From positions 1 through 10,464 of the forward strand of contig JAKEEJ010000080.1 in the NCBI GenBank assembly GCA_022616655.1: a DNA stretch of 10,464 bases. The letters are read 5' to 3'. Positions 1 through 9,603 of the stretch are shown one piece after another. This stretch comes from Nevskiales bacterium (GTDB taxonomy: Bacteria; Pseudomonadota; Gammaproteobacteria; Nevskiales; Nevskiaceae). How positions within the stretch are numbered: position 1 is the first letter of the stretch; every line of letters begins with the position of its first letter. The notes below the pieces were generated by a model. That model was not told the origin of the DNA and did not search any database. It worked only from the letters and a program-made list of their open reading frames with translations. Made by a program: the position numbers and the translations under genes.

Positions 1-669
1 GAAGCCGCCCAACTCAATACTCAGCTGGGAGTGGATTACTTCCGCAAAGGCCAACTGGATCTGGCCCTGGAAAAACTCAAACGGGCACTGGAGCAGGATC
101 CCCAGCTCGCCATGGCGCATTCCTCCATCGCTCTTCTCTATGCACGCCGCGGCGAGGCCAAACTCGCCGAAGAGCACTACCGCAAGGCCTTGAACGAAAA
201 TTCAGACGACCCCTTTACCCTGAACAATTTTGGCGTGTTCCTGTGTGACCAGGGGGAAATTCGCGATGCCGAAAAGTACTTCCTCAAGGCCGCAAACACC
301 CAGGGCTACGCCACGCCGGAAGCCGCCTGGACCAACGCCGGGGTTTGTGTCCGCCGCGATCCAAAAAGTACTGAAAAAGCCGAACACTATTTTCGCGAGG
401 CACTGCGCCTCAATCCGCAATTTCCGGATGCCCTGATGCAAATGGCACAAGTGGTCTACGAGCAGAAGGATTACCTGCGTACACGGGCTTTTCTGCTGCG
501 GTACGAGGCGGTGGCCAAGGCGACCTCCCAGGCCTTGTGGATTGCTGCACAGACCGAACGTCGCCTGGGAGATCTGCAGTCTGCGAAGCGCTATGAGTAC
601 CGGCTCAAGACAGAATTTCCCGAGTCTGCGGAGGCCTACGAATTGCTCGGGAAATCCAGAAAACCATGA
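1..669 (+). CDS. pilW: Type IV pilus biogenesis/stability lipoprotein PilW (PilF), 5'-truncated by the window edge
   Basis: This is a pilotin-type protein. In the PilF/PilW family an outer-membrane lipoprotein made of TPR repeats helps the type IV pilus secretin assemble in the outer membrane. The frame is open from base 1, giving 222 codons; the first in-window start-like codon (GTG at 31) lies inside a TPR, so the true start and the lipoprotein signal peptide lie upstream. Helical TPR units are visible at residues about 5-34 (GVDYFRKGQLDLALEKL), 38-67, 72-100 and 108-140. The family-typical stretches NNFGVFLC and NAGVCVRR are present, and the C-terminus ends normally after further TPR-like helices (VYEQKDYLR, RRLGDLQSAKRYEYRL). 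Its stop overlaps the rodZ start as ATGA, indicating coupled translation. The position just before rodZ-ispG-hisS is the usual one in gammaproteobacteria. Family assignment is firm; pilus function in this organism is inferred. Confidence 0.9.
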   Translation, partial: EAAQLNTQLGVDYFRKGQLDLALEKLKRALEQDPQLAMAHSSIALLYARRGEAKLAEEHYRKALNENSDDPFTLNNFGVFLCDQGEIRDAEKYFLKAANTQGYATPEAAWTNAGVCVRRDPKSTEKAEHYFREALRLNPQFPDALMQMAQVVYEQKDYLRTRAFLLRYEAVAKATSQALWIAAQTERRLGDLQSAKRYEYRLKTEFPESAEAYELLGKSRKP

Positions 670-1535
670 GCGTTTCTTCCACGGGTCCGTCGGTTGCCGG
701 CTCGTCCAGCCCGGTTGTTTCTATCCCGGACCGGCCAAGTCCGGGTGCGCTGCTGCGGCAGGCGCGCGAACGGGCTGGGTTGAGCATCGAAGAGCTGGCC
801 GAGCAGACCAAGCTGGCCAAGAACACACTGGAACTGCTCGAGCAGGATGACTTTTCGGCTTTGTCCGAGCCGGTCTATGTTCGCGGTTATTACCGCAAGA
901 TCGCCAAAGTGCTGCCGGTGGTCGCGGCGGAACTGATTGAGGGTTATGTCGCGCGCGGCGCTCCACCCAGGGCCTCGGCCGTACCGCCACGCATTCCGCT
1001 GGCGGGCGGTGTCGATTCCGGAACCTCACGGCGCCATCGCGGCCAGAGCCTCGGATGGATTGCCGTCATCGTGGTGGCCCTGAGCGTGCTTGTATTTCTG
1101 ACGGACGAGAATTCTCCGCTGCGTCTGCCGGAGTCGCGTCGCATCGCGGCCGATGTCAGGAGCGGCGTTTCCAGCCTGAACGTGAACTCTATGCCCGCCG
1201 CCGCCGGCACGAAGCCGGTATCCGAGCCTGATAACACGGATATACCCGCGAGTTCTACGATCGAAAATCCTCCAGCAGTCCCGGTACAGAATCAGCTGGT
1301 GCTGGAATTCATGGAGGCCGCTTTTGTGCGCGTCGAAGACGCCCGCGGCAGGGCGCTGGTGGTCGGGTTGGTGCGCGGAGGAGAGCGGAAGCTGCTGGAG
1401 GGCCAGCCGCCGTACGCCGTGCTTCTTGGCAACGCGCGGAACGTCAAAGTGTTTTTCAATGCCCAGCCGGTGGATTTTTCACCGCACATCAACATTCAGA
1501 ACAGCACGGCCCGCTTCACCGTTCCCTCGCCCTGA
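666..1535 (+). CDS. rodZ: Cytoskeleton protein RodZ (HTH + single TM + DUF4115)
   Basis: RodZ is a bitopic inner-membrane protein that links the MreB cytoskeleton to the cell-wall elongation machinery and so maintains rod shape. The 289 residues show the family layout. A Ser/Pro-rich N-terminal tail (1-24) precedes a cytoplasmic helix-turn-helix domain at about 26-95 ([20 protein letters not shown], then [16 protein letters not shown]). A basic stretch (SRRHRGQ, 121-127) is followed by one transmembrane helix at about 129-147. After a low-complexity periplasmic linker comes a C-terminal DUF4115-type beta domain at about 211-289, with the family motif [14 protein letters not shown] and the [23 protein letters not shown] segment shape. 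The ATG overlaps the pilW stop by 4 bp with no strong Shine-Dalgarno, so translation is probably coupled. ispG follows after 23 bp. RodZ-ispG adjacency is widespread in gammaproteobacteria and supports the call. Confidence 0.93.
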   Translation: MSVSSTGPSVAGSSSPVVSIPDRPSPGALLRQARERAGLSIEELAEQTKLAKNTLELLEQDDFSALSEPVYVRGYYRKIAKVLPVVAAELIEGYVARGAPPRASAVPPRIPLAGGVDSGTSRRHRGQSLGWIAVIVVALSVLVFLTDENSPLRLPESRRIAADVRSGVSSLNVNSMPAAAGTKPVSEPDNTDIPASSTIENPPAVPVQNQLVLEFMEAAFVRVEDARGRALVVGLVRGGERKLLEGQPPYAVLLGNARNVKVFFNAQPVDFSPHINIQNSTARFTVPSP

Positions 1536-1558
1536 GGGCAGGCCAGAGTTTCGGCACC

Positions 1559-2668
1559 ATGCAGAGCCAGCACACCATTCCGCGCCGCAAGTCGCGCCAG
1601 ATCCACGTGGGCCGTGTGCCGATTGGCGGTGATGCGCCTATTGCCGTACAGACGATGACCAGTTCCGACACGGAAGACGTGACGGCCACGGTAACGCAGA
1701 TTCGGGCCTGCCAGAAAGCCGGTGCCGACCTGGTGCGTGTGTCGGTACCGACGCTAGACGCGGCCAGGGCCTTCCGCGAAATCAAAAAGCAGGTGGGTTC
1801 TTTTCCACTGATTGCCGACATCCACTTCAATTACAAATGCGCCATCGCCTCGGCCGAAGCAGGGGCTGACTGTCTGCGCATCAACCCCGGCAATATCGGC
1901 GGCGAAAAGAAAATAAGCGAGGTCATTGCCTGTGCCAGGCACCACGGAGTGCCGATCCGTATTGGTGTGAACGCGGGTTCGCTCGAGGCCGATCTCCAGG
2001 AGAAATACGGCGAACCGAACGCCGACGCGCTGGTGGATTCCGCGTTGCGACACATCGAAATTCTCAAACGGCATGGGTTCGAAGATTTCAAGGTCAGTCT
2101 GAAGGCCAGCGACGTTTTCATGACCGTGTTCGCCTTCCGCAAGCTGGCGGCGCTGATTGATCAACCGCTGCATCTGGGCATTACCGAAGCCGGCGGTGCC
2201 CGCGCCGGTGCCGTCAAGTCCGCCATTGGCCTCGGCCTGCTGCTGGCCGAGGGCATTGGCGATACTCTCCGCGTTTCACTGGCCGCCGATCCGGTAGAAG
2301 AGGTCAGGGTGGGCTGGGACATTCTCAAATCGCTCCATTTGCGTCACCGCGGCATCAACCTGATCGCCTGTCCGTCCTGCTCGCGCCAGAATTTTGACGT
2401 GATCAAGGTGGTGGCGGAGCTGGAGCGACGCTTCGAGAACATTGACCAGCCCTTGGACGTCGCCGTGATTGGCTGCGTGGTGAACGGCCCCGGTGAATCC
2501 CGCGAGGCGGCCATCGGCGTGGCCGGCGGTTATCCCAGTTCGATCTATGTGGATGGCAGCATCCAGCACAAGGCGCACAATGCCGAGCTGGTGGACACGC
2601 TGGAAAGACTGGTGCACGAAAAGATTGCAGCGCGCAAGTCCGCTAAAAAAGACAGCGAAGCCGTCTGA
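1559..2668 (+). CDS. ispG: 4-hydroxy-3-methylbut-2-enyl diphosphate synthase (flavodoxin), IspG/GcpE
   Basis: IspG carries out the penultimate step of the MEP isoprenoid pathway: reductive ring opening of 2-C-methyl-erythritol 2,4-cyclodiphosphate to HMBPP, using a 4Fe-4S cluster in the cytosol. The 369-residue length matches the short bacterial form. The N-terminal TIM barrel starts with the substrate-binding region ([15 protein letters not shown], 27-41) and includes LIADIHFNY (84-92) and LRINPGNIG (106-114). The C-terminal cluster-binding domain carries the three cysteine ligands C271 and C274 (CPSCSRQ) and C306 (GCVVNGPGE), with E313 in the position of the fourth ligand, as in E. coli. 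All key residues are present. The ATG at 1559 is 23 bp after rodZ; no strong Shine-Dalgarno is visible. hisS follows after 3 bp, so the two are almost certainly co-transcribed. Confidence 0.97.
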   Translation: MQSQHTIPRRKSRQIHVGRVPIGGDAPIAVQTMTSSDTEDVTATVTQIRACQKAGADLVRVSVPTLDAARAFREIKKQVGSFPLIADIHFNYKCAIASAEAGADCLRINPGNIGGEKKISEVIACARHHGVPIRIGVNAGSLEADLQEKYGEPNADALVDSALRHIEILKRHGFEDFKVSLKASDVFMTVFAFRKLAALIDQPLHLGITEAGGARAGAVKSAIGLGLLLAEGIGDTLRVSLAADPVEEVRVGWDILKSLHLRHRGINLIACPSCSRQNFDVIKVVAELERRFENIDQPLDVAVIGCVVNGPGESREAAIGVAGGYPSSIYVDGSIQHKAHNAELVDTLERLVHEKIAARKSAKKDSEAV

Positions 2669-2671
2669 ACA

Positions 2672-3988
2672 ATGGCCAATAAATTCCAGTCCCTGCGGGG
2701 ATTCAACGACGTGCTGCCGCCCGACACGGCCGTCTGGCAGCGCCTGCACGCTTGCGCGCGCGACGTGTTCACGGCCTACGGTTACCGCGAGATTATTCTG
2801 CCGCTGCTGGAGTCCACCGAGCTGTTCAAACGTTCGATGGGCGAAACCAGCGACGTGGTCGAGAAAGAGATGTTCAGCTTTCAGGACCGCGAGGGCGATT
2901 CCCTGACGCTGCGCCCGGAGTTCACCGCCGGAATGGTGCGCGCAGGATTGGAGCACGGGTTTCTGCACCATCAGCAGCAGCGCCTGTGGAGCGCCGGTCC
3001 GGTGTTCCGCCACGAACGTCCGCAGGCCGGGCGTTACCGGCAGTTTCACCAGCTCAACGTTGAGGCGTACGGCCTGGCCGGCCCGGATATTGACGTGGAG
3101 GTTATCGCGCTGTCTGCGCGCCTCCTGAAGCGACTCGGGCTCCAGGGTCTGACGCTGGAACTCAACTCCCTCGGCGAGGCCTCAACCCGTAACGCGTACC
3201 GTGCCGCACTGACGGCCTACCTCGAAAAGCACGAAAGCAGTCTGGACGAAGATTCCCGGCGGCGCCTGCATCGCAATCCACTGCGGGTGCTGGATTCCAA
3301 GGTGCCACGCACACAGGAGATCGTCCGCGCGGCGCCACAACTTCCCGAATATCTGGATGCTGAGTCAAGGGCGCATTTTGACGGCGTTCAACAGGGCTTG
3401 TCTGATTTGGGCATTGCCTATACCGTCAATCCCTTTATCGTCCGCGGCCTGGATTACTACACCAAGAGCGTATTTGAGTGGACCACCGATCAGCTCGGAG
3501 CACAGGGCACGGTATTGGCCGGCGGCCGTTATGACAGTCTGGTTGAGCAGCTGGGCGGCAGCAAAACGCCTGCCGTGGGTTGGGCAGCCGGCGTTGAGCG
3601 CCTGGTTCTTCTGATGCAGGCTTTGCATGCGATGCCGTTTGAATCGAATCCCCAGGTGTATTTTTGTTCCCTGGGGGAAACCGCTGAACGTCAGGCACGC
3701 ACACTCGCCGAATCACTGCGTGACGCTTTACCTCAGCTGCATCTGGTGCTGAATGCAGGAGGCGGTTCCCTGAAAGCACAACTGGGCCGTGCCGATAAAT
3801 CCGGAGCCCGGTTTGCCCTGATTCTGGGGGACGCGGAAGTCACCCGGCAGACGGTTCTAGTAAAATCGCTGCGCCTTGAAGACGGGGGACGGGAGTCGGG
3901 AGACAGGGGACGGGGGATGGAAACGGCTTGGACCGAGCTGCCGGCCCGCATCGCTGCGCTTTTGTCTTCCAGCGAAGACCATTGCTAG
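2672..3988 (+). CDS. hisS: Histidine--tRNA ligase (HisRS), with a G-rich insertion near the C-terminus
   Basis: HisRS is a class IIa enzyme that charges tRNA-His with histidine using ATP. The 438 residues are slightly longer than the roughly 424 of E. coli. Class II motif 1 lies around 43-91 (PLLESTELFKRSMGETSDVV onward). Motif 2 is at about 105-134 (VFRHERPQAGRYRQFHQLNV). The histidine-specific signatures are RGLDYYTKSVFEW (258-270) and AGGRYDSLVEQLGG (283-296), and motif 3 is VGWAAGVERL (302-311). The anticodon-binding domain follows at about 325-438. Within it, residues about 404-416 (DGGRESGDRGRGM) form an extra Gly/Arg-rich segment between VLVKSLRLE and the final helix, encoded by a G-rich repeat (see separate entry). 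The reading frame is intact through it and the last helix (ELPARIAALL) is normal, so the enzyme is probably functional. The gene starts 3 bp after ispG and yfgM begins 8 bp downstream. Confidence 0.97.
   Translation: MANKFQSLRGFNDVLPPDTAVWQRLHACARDVFTAYGYREIILPLLESTELFKRSMGETSDVVEKEMFSFQDREGDSLTLRPEFTAGMVRAGLEHGFLHHQQQRLWSAGPVFRHERPQAGRYRQFHQLNVEAYGLAGPDIDVEVIALSARLLKRLGLQGLTLELNSLGEASTRNAYRAALTAYLEKHESSLDEDSRRRLHRNPLRVLDSKVPRTQEIVRAAPQLPEYLDAESRAHFDGVQQGLSDLGIAYTVNPFIVRGLDYYTKSVFEWTTDQLGAQGTVLAGGRYDSLVEQLGGSKTPAVGWAAGVERLVLLMQALHAMPFESNPQVYFCSLGETAERQARTLAESLRDALPQLHLVLNAGGGSLKAQLGRADKSGARFALILGDAEVTRQTVLVKSLRLEDGGRESGDRGRGMETAWTELPARIAALLSSSEDHC
3881..3918 (+). repeat. G-rich minisatellite-like insertion inside hisS with G-quadruplex potential
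   Basis: A run of imperfect units of the type GGGGAC / GGGAGTC / GGGAGACA lies in frame within hisS. Five G-tracts sit on the coding strand: 3884-3888, 3891-3893, 3898-3900, 3906-3909 and 3912-3916, with loops of 2-5 nt, which meets the usual G-quadruplex rule. It encodes a Gly/Arg-rich peptide at a point where HisRS relatives have a short surface loop, adding about a dozen residues. Similar GGGAGTC-type short repeats are scattered in some proteobacterial genomes (recollection, not checked here). Quadruplex formation is a prediction from the pattern only. Confidence 0.6.
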
Positions 3989-3996
3989 AGAATTTT

Positions 3997-4626
3997 ATGT
4001 CGCACTATGACGACGAAGCTCAACTCGACCAGCTGCGCCGATGGTGGCGCGAAAACTGGATGGCACTGATCGGTGGATTGGTTCTGGGTCTGGCCGGTAT
4101 TTTCGGTTGGGAGGTGTGGCAAAGCAGCCGGATTCACCATGCCGAACAGGCATCGCAGATTTACGAAGAGTTCAAGAAGGCATTGCCCGACACGCCGGAA
4201 CAGAGGGCGGAACTGGCACAAAAGCTGACGCAGGAATTTTCTGGAACGCCCTATGCGGCACAGGCCACGCTGTTGCTGGCCCGACAGGCGGCGGAACAGG
4301 GCGACTGGGTCACGGCGGAAAAACACCTGAACTGGGTTGTGGAGTACGCCGATGACGAAGGTTTGCACAAGATTGCCCGGCTGCGTTTGGCGCGCGCGTT
4401 GTGGCAGCAGAACCGGTCCGACGAGGCGCTGGCCCAGCTCAAAGTGAAGGAGGACGACGCTTTCGCAGCGTTGTATCTGGAGCTGCGTGGAGACATCCAG
4501 CGCTCACAAAATAATTCCACCGCGGCGCGTGAAGCCTACGACAGGGCGCTGCAATTGACGTCGGATGTTCACCGACGCGAATTCCTCCAGCGCAAGCGGG
4601 ACAACCTGCCTCAGACGCCATCGTGA
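3997..4626 (+). CDS. yfgM: YfgM family protein (tetratricopeptide, UPF0070; periplasmic chaperone-network ancillary factor)
   Basis: The protein is 209 residues. In E. coli, YfgM is an inner-membrane protein with a periplasmic TPR domain that associates with the SecYEG translocon and PpiD and assists envelope protein traffic. Here the N-terminus is the family type: an acidic then basic cytoplasmic stretch (MSHYDDEAQLDQLRRWWREN), one transmembrane helix at about 22-41 (ALIGGLVLGLAGIFGWEVW), and a TPR-like helical domain at about 47-205. The family C-terminal features KEDDAFAALYLELRGDI and ARE-AYDRAL are present. I chose the ATG at 3997 rather than the upstream in-frame GTG at 3928 because the latter lies inside hisS and the protein from 3997 begins exactly as family members do. 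The stop overlaps the bamB start as TGATG. Confidence 0.93.
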   Translation: MSHYDDEAQLDQLRRWWRENWMALIGGLVLGLAGIFGWEVWQSSRIHHAEQASQIYEEFKKALPDTPEQRAELAQKLTQEFSGTPYAAQATLLLARQAAEQGDWVTAEKHLNWVVEYADDEGLHKIARLRLARALWQQNRSDEALAQLKVKEDDAFAALYLELRGDIQRSQNNSTAAREAYDRALQLTSDVHRREFLQRKRDNLPQTPS

Positions 4627-5834
4627 TGCGTGCCGTTTTTCTTTGCGCTGCCGAGACGACCAGTATCGGAGTCGGTTCTCGGCGCGGGAGCCGTATGCAA
4701 GCACTGGCTGCATTGTTTCTGGGCGCTATCGTCACCGGCTGTGGAAGCTCCGGAACGGTGCGCGAACCGACCGAGCTGCTGCGTATCGAGGCGCCACAGT
4801 TTGAGCCTCGTGTGCGGTGGGAGGTGGCACCGGGGGCGGTCAGCAGAAAGAGGCATTCGGGTCTGCGTCTCGCGGTGGAGGCTGACGCACTGTTCTGCGC
4901 CGATACGTCGGGCCGGGCTTTTGCGCTGAGCTCCGGGAATGGACGTCAGTTGTGGCGCACGGACACCGGAGCGCGTGTGATCTCGGGTCCCACGGTGTCC
5001 GATGCGCTGGTGTTGCTGGGAACACTGGATGCCGAGGTGATTGCACTCCGGCGTGCCGACGGTATCCTGGCCTGGCGCGTACCGGTATCCAGCGAAGTGC
5101 TGGCAACGCCGGTGGGCGGCGGCAGACTGGTGGTGGCACGCGGTGGTGACGGAAAGTTGTTCGGCCTGACGGCCGATACGGGTGCCCGTGTCTGGAGTTT
5201 TGACCGGGCCGTTCCACCCCTGACCTTGCGCGGGATGTCCGTCCCGCAGGTGTATGGCGGCACCGTGTTCGTGGGTCTCGATAATGGACGTGTTGCGGCA
5301 CTCCGTCTGAGCAATGGCGAATTGTTATGGGAACAGGTGGTGGCCGCACCGTCCGGACGCACCGAACTTGAGCGCATCGTGGACGTGGATGCCAATCTGG
5401 TGGTGGATGGCGGCGGCGTTTACGCGGTGAGCTTCGGCGGCGAACTGGCCGCCATCGATCTGAGCGACGGACGGGTGGCCTGGCGCCGCTCTATCAAAAG
5501 TTACAGCGGCATTGCACTGGCCGGCGATGTGCTGGCCGTGACCGACGAAGAAGGCCTGGTGTGGGCACTGGATCCGCATAGCGGTGCGGCTTTGTGGAAG
5601 CAGGACGTGCTCAAGTACCGCCGTCTGTCGCCACCCGCCATGCAGAACGGCTACATTGTGGTGGCGGACCTGGAAGGCTACGTACACTGGCTGGCGCCGC
5701 AGGACGGTCGCATCGTCGCACGCGCTCATGTCTTGAATGAACCGGTACAGGCGGCGCCGGTCGTACGTGACAATGTGCTTTACGTGCTGGACAGTGGCGG
5801 CCATATTGCCGCGGTCGAAATACCGGCACTCTGA
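4626..5834 (+). CDS. bamB: Outer membrane protein assembly factor BamB (lipoprotein, PQQ-type beta-propeller)
   Basis: BamB is the lipoprotein subunit of the BAM complex that folds beta-barrel proteins into the outer membrane. It is a beta-propeller docking on BamA. From ATG 4626 the product is 402 residues. A basic stretch (RRGSR, about 19-23), a hydrophobic segment and a lipobox ending VTGC put the lipidated cysteine at residue 39. Propeller repeats of the PQQ type follow: FALSSGNGRQLWR, VIALRRADGILAWR, LFGLTADTGARVW, VAALRLSNGELLWE, LAAIDLSDGRVAWRR, VWALDPHSGAALWK. The BamB-typical GRTELERIVDVDANLVV is at about 244-260. The start is uncertain. ATG 4626 overlaps the yfgM stop (TGATG) but gives a long n-region. 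ATG 4695 has a better Shine-Dalgarno (GGGAG at 4686-4690) but would leave the signal peptide without a positive charge. The downstream neighbour is ligA, not der as is usual. Confidence 0.94.
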   Translation: MRAVFLCAAETTSIGVGSRRGSRMQALAALFLGAIVTGCGSSGTVREPTELLRIEAPQFEPRVRWEVAPGAVSRKRHSGLRLAVEADALFCADTSGRAFALSSGNGRQLWRTDTGARVISGPTVSDALVLLGTLDAEVIALRRADGILAWRVPVSSEVLATPVGGGRLVVARGGDGKLFGLTADTGARVWSFDRAVPPLTLRGMSVPQVYGGTVFVGLDNGRVAALRLSNGELLWEQVVAAPSGRTELERIVDVDANLVVDGGGVYAVSFGGELAAIDLSDGRVAWRRSIKSYSGIALAGDVLAVTDEEGLVWALDPHSGAALWKQDVLKYRRLSPPAMQNGYIVVADLEGYVHWLAPQDGRIVARAHVLNEPVQAAPVVRDNVLYVLDSGGHIAAVEIPAL

Positions 5835-7955
<2,121 letters not shown>

Positions 7956-7962
7956 AGTGCCC

Positions 7963-7966
7963 GGAG
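7963..7966 (+). promoter_or_regulatory. Ribosome binding site of the unknown gene at 7974
   Basis: GGAG lies 7 nt before the ATG at 7974, in the 18-bp gap after ligA. This supports the ATG as the real start and the ORF as a translated gene co-transcribed with ligA. Confidence 0.5.
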
Positions 7967-7973
7967 CGCTTAC

Positions 7974-9065
7974 ATGTTGGATAGAATTTCCTCCATTCTC
8001 GCCAGCTTGATTCGCCTTATGGTCGCCGGTGCATTCGTGTGGGTGTGTTGGCAGGACGTGCCCTCCATCCAGGCCCGGGCGGAGTTTGAAGCCCTGCCGG
8101 CGATGGACTATCAGAAAGAAGCCGAATGGCTGTTTGAACAGGAGCGATTTTCGGAAGCCTTGCTGGTGGTGGAGGCCGGGCTGGAGGCGGTGCCCGAGCA
8201 GCAGATTCAGTTGCAGGCCTTGCATGCACGGATTGAAACCGAGCGGGACAGCTGGCTGCGTAAATTTCAGCAGGCAGGGCAGGGGGCCTTGACAGGAACC
8301 GGCCAGAGTATCGAGGCGCTGGGCGGTGCCGTGGTCGCGGACCTTTTCGTGTTTGGAGACGTGCGTGATCTGGTGATTCAGGCGGGCAAGAAACTGAAGG
8401 GAGAGGAGCCGGACGCCGTCATTGTGGCTCTGTCTGCCGGCGGTATTCTGTTGACGGTAAGTCCGTCACTCGATCTGGGGTCTGCGCTGCTCAAGTTTGC
8501 GCGCCGCGTGGGCGCCATGACCGACCGCTTTGCCAGAAACCTGCTGGACGTGATTGAACGCGCGGTGACAAAACAGAATGCCGATGAAGTGTTGGAGATC
8601 GCCGATAACATGGCGGCACTGTCGACACAGGCGCGCCCCGCCGGGGCACTGGCGATTTTGAAAAATATTGATGAACCGGCCGAATTGAGCCTGGCCGCAC
8701 GCTTTGCCGAAGGTCCTGGTGCTGCGTTTGCGCTGTGGCTGGGCCAGAAACAGGCCCTGAGTGTGCTCAAGTCGGATCTTCGCGATGGCGAGGCGTGGCT
8801 GCTGAAGGCGTCTCGCAGGGGACGCACAGGAATCGCCCATCTGGCAGAACATGCCAGAGTCATGCTCAAACCCCATCCCCTGCTCGGGCTGGTCAAGGGT
8901 TTTTACAAGGGCAACATTCCGGATTTGTTGTACCGGTGGGGTATGCGCTGGGCGGAACCGATGCTGGGGATGGCCCTGGCCTGGTTCAGTTTTGAGCTGC
9001 TTTTGCTATTCAACCGCGTGTTGAGACTTCAGGCGCGAGAGGCTTCATCAGAGGTTCGTGCCTGA
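7974..9065 (+). CDS. Uncharacterized putative inner-membrane protein, two terminal TM helices
   Basis: I do not recognise the family. The 363-residue product has an N-terminal hydrophobic helix at about 8-26, a second strong one near the C-terminus at about 329-350 (MLGMALAWFSFELLLLF), and a weaker hydrophobic stretch at about 149-164 (VIVALSAGGILLTV). Just after the first helix, residues 46-80 (YQKEAEWLFEQERFSEALLVVEAGLEAVP) look like one TPR-like helical hairpin. The central region is mostly helical and rich in Ala, Leu and charged residues, with no catalytic motif that I can see. A GGAG Shine-Dalgarno and an 18-bp gap suggest it belongs to the ligA transcription unit. Codon use looks like its neighbours, with no sign of recent acquisition. 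Its 3' end overlaps the convergent bolA gene by 37 bp. A membrane location is inferred; function is unknown. Confidence 0.82.
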   Translation: MLDRISSILASLIRLMVAGAFVWVCWQDVPSIQARAEFEALPAMDYQKEAEWLFEQERFSEALLVVEAGLEAVPEQQIQLQALHARIETERDSWLRKFQQAGQGALTGTGQSIEALGGAVVADLFVFGDVRDLVIQAGKKLKGEEPDAVIVALSAGGILLTVSPSLDLGSALLKFARRVGAMTDRFARNLLDVIERAVTKQNADEVLEIADNMAALSTQARPAGALAILKNIDEPAELSLAARFAEGPGAAFALWLGQKQALSVLKSDLRDGEAWLLKASRRGRTGIAHLAEHARVMLKPHPLLGLVKGFYKGNIPDLLYRWGMRWAEPMLGMALAWFSFELLLLFNRVLRLQAREASSEVRA

Positions 9066-9304
9066 ATGCGGAGGGCGTGGATGTCGGTCTGCATCAGCGT
9101 GCCCAGCGCGGCGTAGACGAGACGGTGCCGGGCCAGCAGGGATTTCCCGGCGAAGACGGCCGAAACAATCTCGACGTAAAAGTGGCCGCGACCCGATGCG
9201 GCGCCGGCATGGCCGGCGTGCTGCCCGCTTTCATCTTCAATCACCAGATGCTCCGGCGTGAACGATTGCTCAAGGACCGCACGGATGCGTTCAAGCCGGT
9301 TCAC
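9029..9304 (-). CDS. bolA: BolA family protein
   Basis: BolA-family proteins bind monothiol glutaredoxins through a shared 2Fe-2S cluster. They act in iron-sulfur cluster trafficking, stress response and, for BolA itself, transcription control. The 91 residues cover the whole single domain. They include an N-terminal helix (MNRLERIRAVLEQSF), the EDES...HAGHAGA loop where cluster-ligand histidines lie in the family, the beta strand GHFYVEIVSAVFAG, the RHRLVYAAL helix (59-67) and the invariant histidine in IHALRI (H76). It starts at GTG 9304, which overlaps the yciI stop as GTGA, so it is probably translated by coupling. The yciB-yciI-bolA order is a common proteobacterial arrangement. Which BolA subfamily it belongs to (BolA or IbaG-like) cannot be decided by eye. 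The last 37 bp overlap the opposing unknown gene. Confidence 0.92.
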   Translation of the reverse strand: MNRLERIRAVLEQSFTPEHLVIEDESGQHAGHAGAASGRGHFYVEIVSAVFAGKSLLARHRLVYAALGTLMQTDIHALRIQARTSDEASRA

Positions 9305-9603
9305 GCGGGGAGAACCTTGACGAACGGGTGCACCTCCATCCGCTCAAACACTCCCGCCTTCCTGTAGGGATCGGCGTTGGCCCAGGCAGTCGCGGATTCG
9401 AGATCCGGAAATTCGGCAACGACCAGACTGCCGCGATAACCGGCCGTGCCGGGGTCGGCGGCGTCCACTCCGGGCAGCGGCCCCGCCAGCAGCAGCCGGC
9501 CTTCGTTTTGCAATTGTTTTAGACGTTCAAGATGAGCAGGCCGTGCCTGCCGGCGCTTGGAGGAACCCTCCGCGGTCTCGCGTCCCAGGATGACGTACAA
9601 CAT
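9301..9603 (-). CDS. yciI: YciI family protein
   Basis: This is a small (100 residue) ferredoxin-like alpha-beta protein of the YciI/YCII family, whose cellular role is not established. It aligns over its full length with E. coli YciI from memory: MLYVI at the start, RPAHLERLKQLQNEGRLL (21-38) with the conserved H24, AGPLPGVDAADPG, AEFPDLESATAWANADPY with the conserved DPY, and the end GVFERMEVHPFVKVL. It sits between yciB and bolA. Its ATG overlaps the yciB stop by one base (TGATG), and its stop overlaps the bolA GTG (GTGA), so the three genes form one translationally coupled operon. Confidence 0.94.
   Translation of the reverse strand: MLYVILGRETAEGSSKRRQARPAHLERLKQLQNEGRLLLAGPLPGVDAADPGTAGYRGSLVVAEFPDLESATAWANADPYRKAGVFERMEVHPFVKVLPA

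Noticed and set aside
2276..3049. Minus-strand ORF (257 codons) spanning ispG/hisS
   Set aside because: It is antisense to conserved motifs of both enzymes and has no recognisable domain, so it is a shadow frame.
9185..9240. GC-rich repeated GCCGGC motif as a possible regulatory palindrome
   Set aside because: It is the coding sequence for the Ala-Gly-His-rich loop of BolA (HAGHAGAA) and is explained by codon use.
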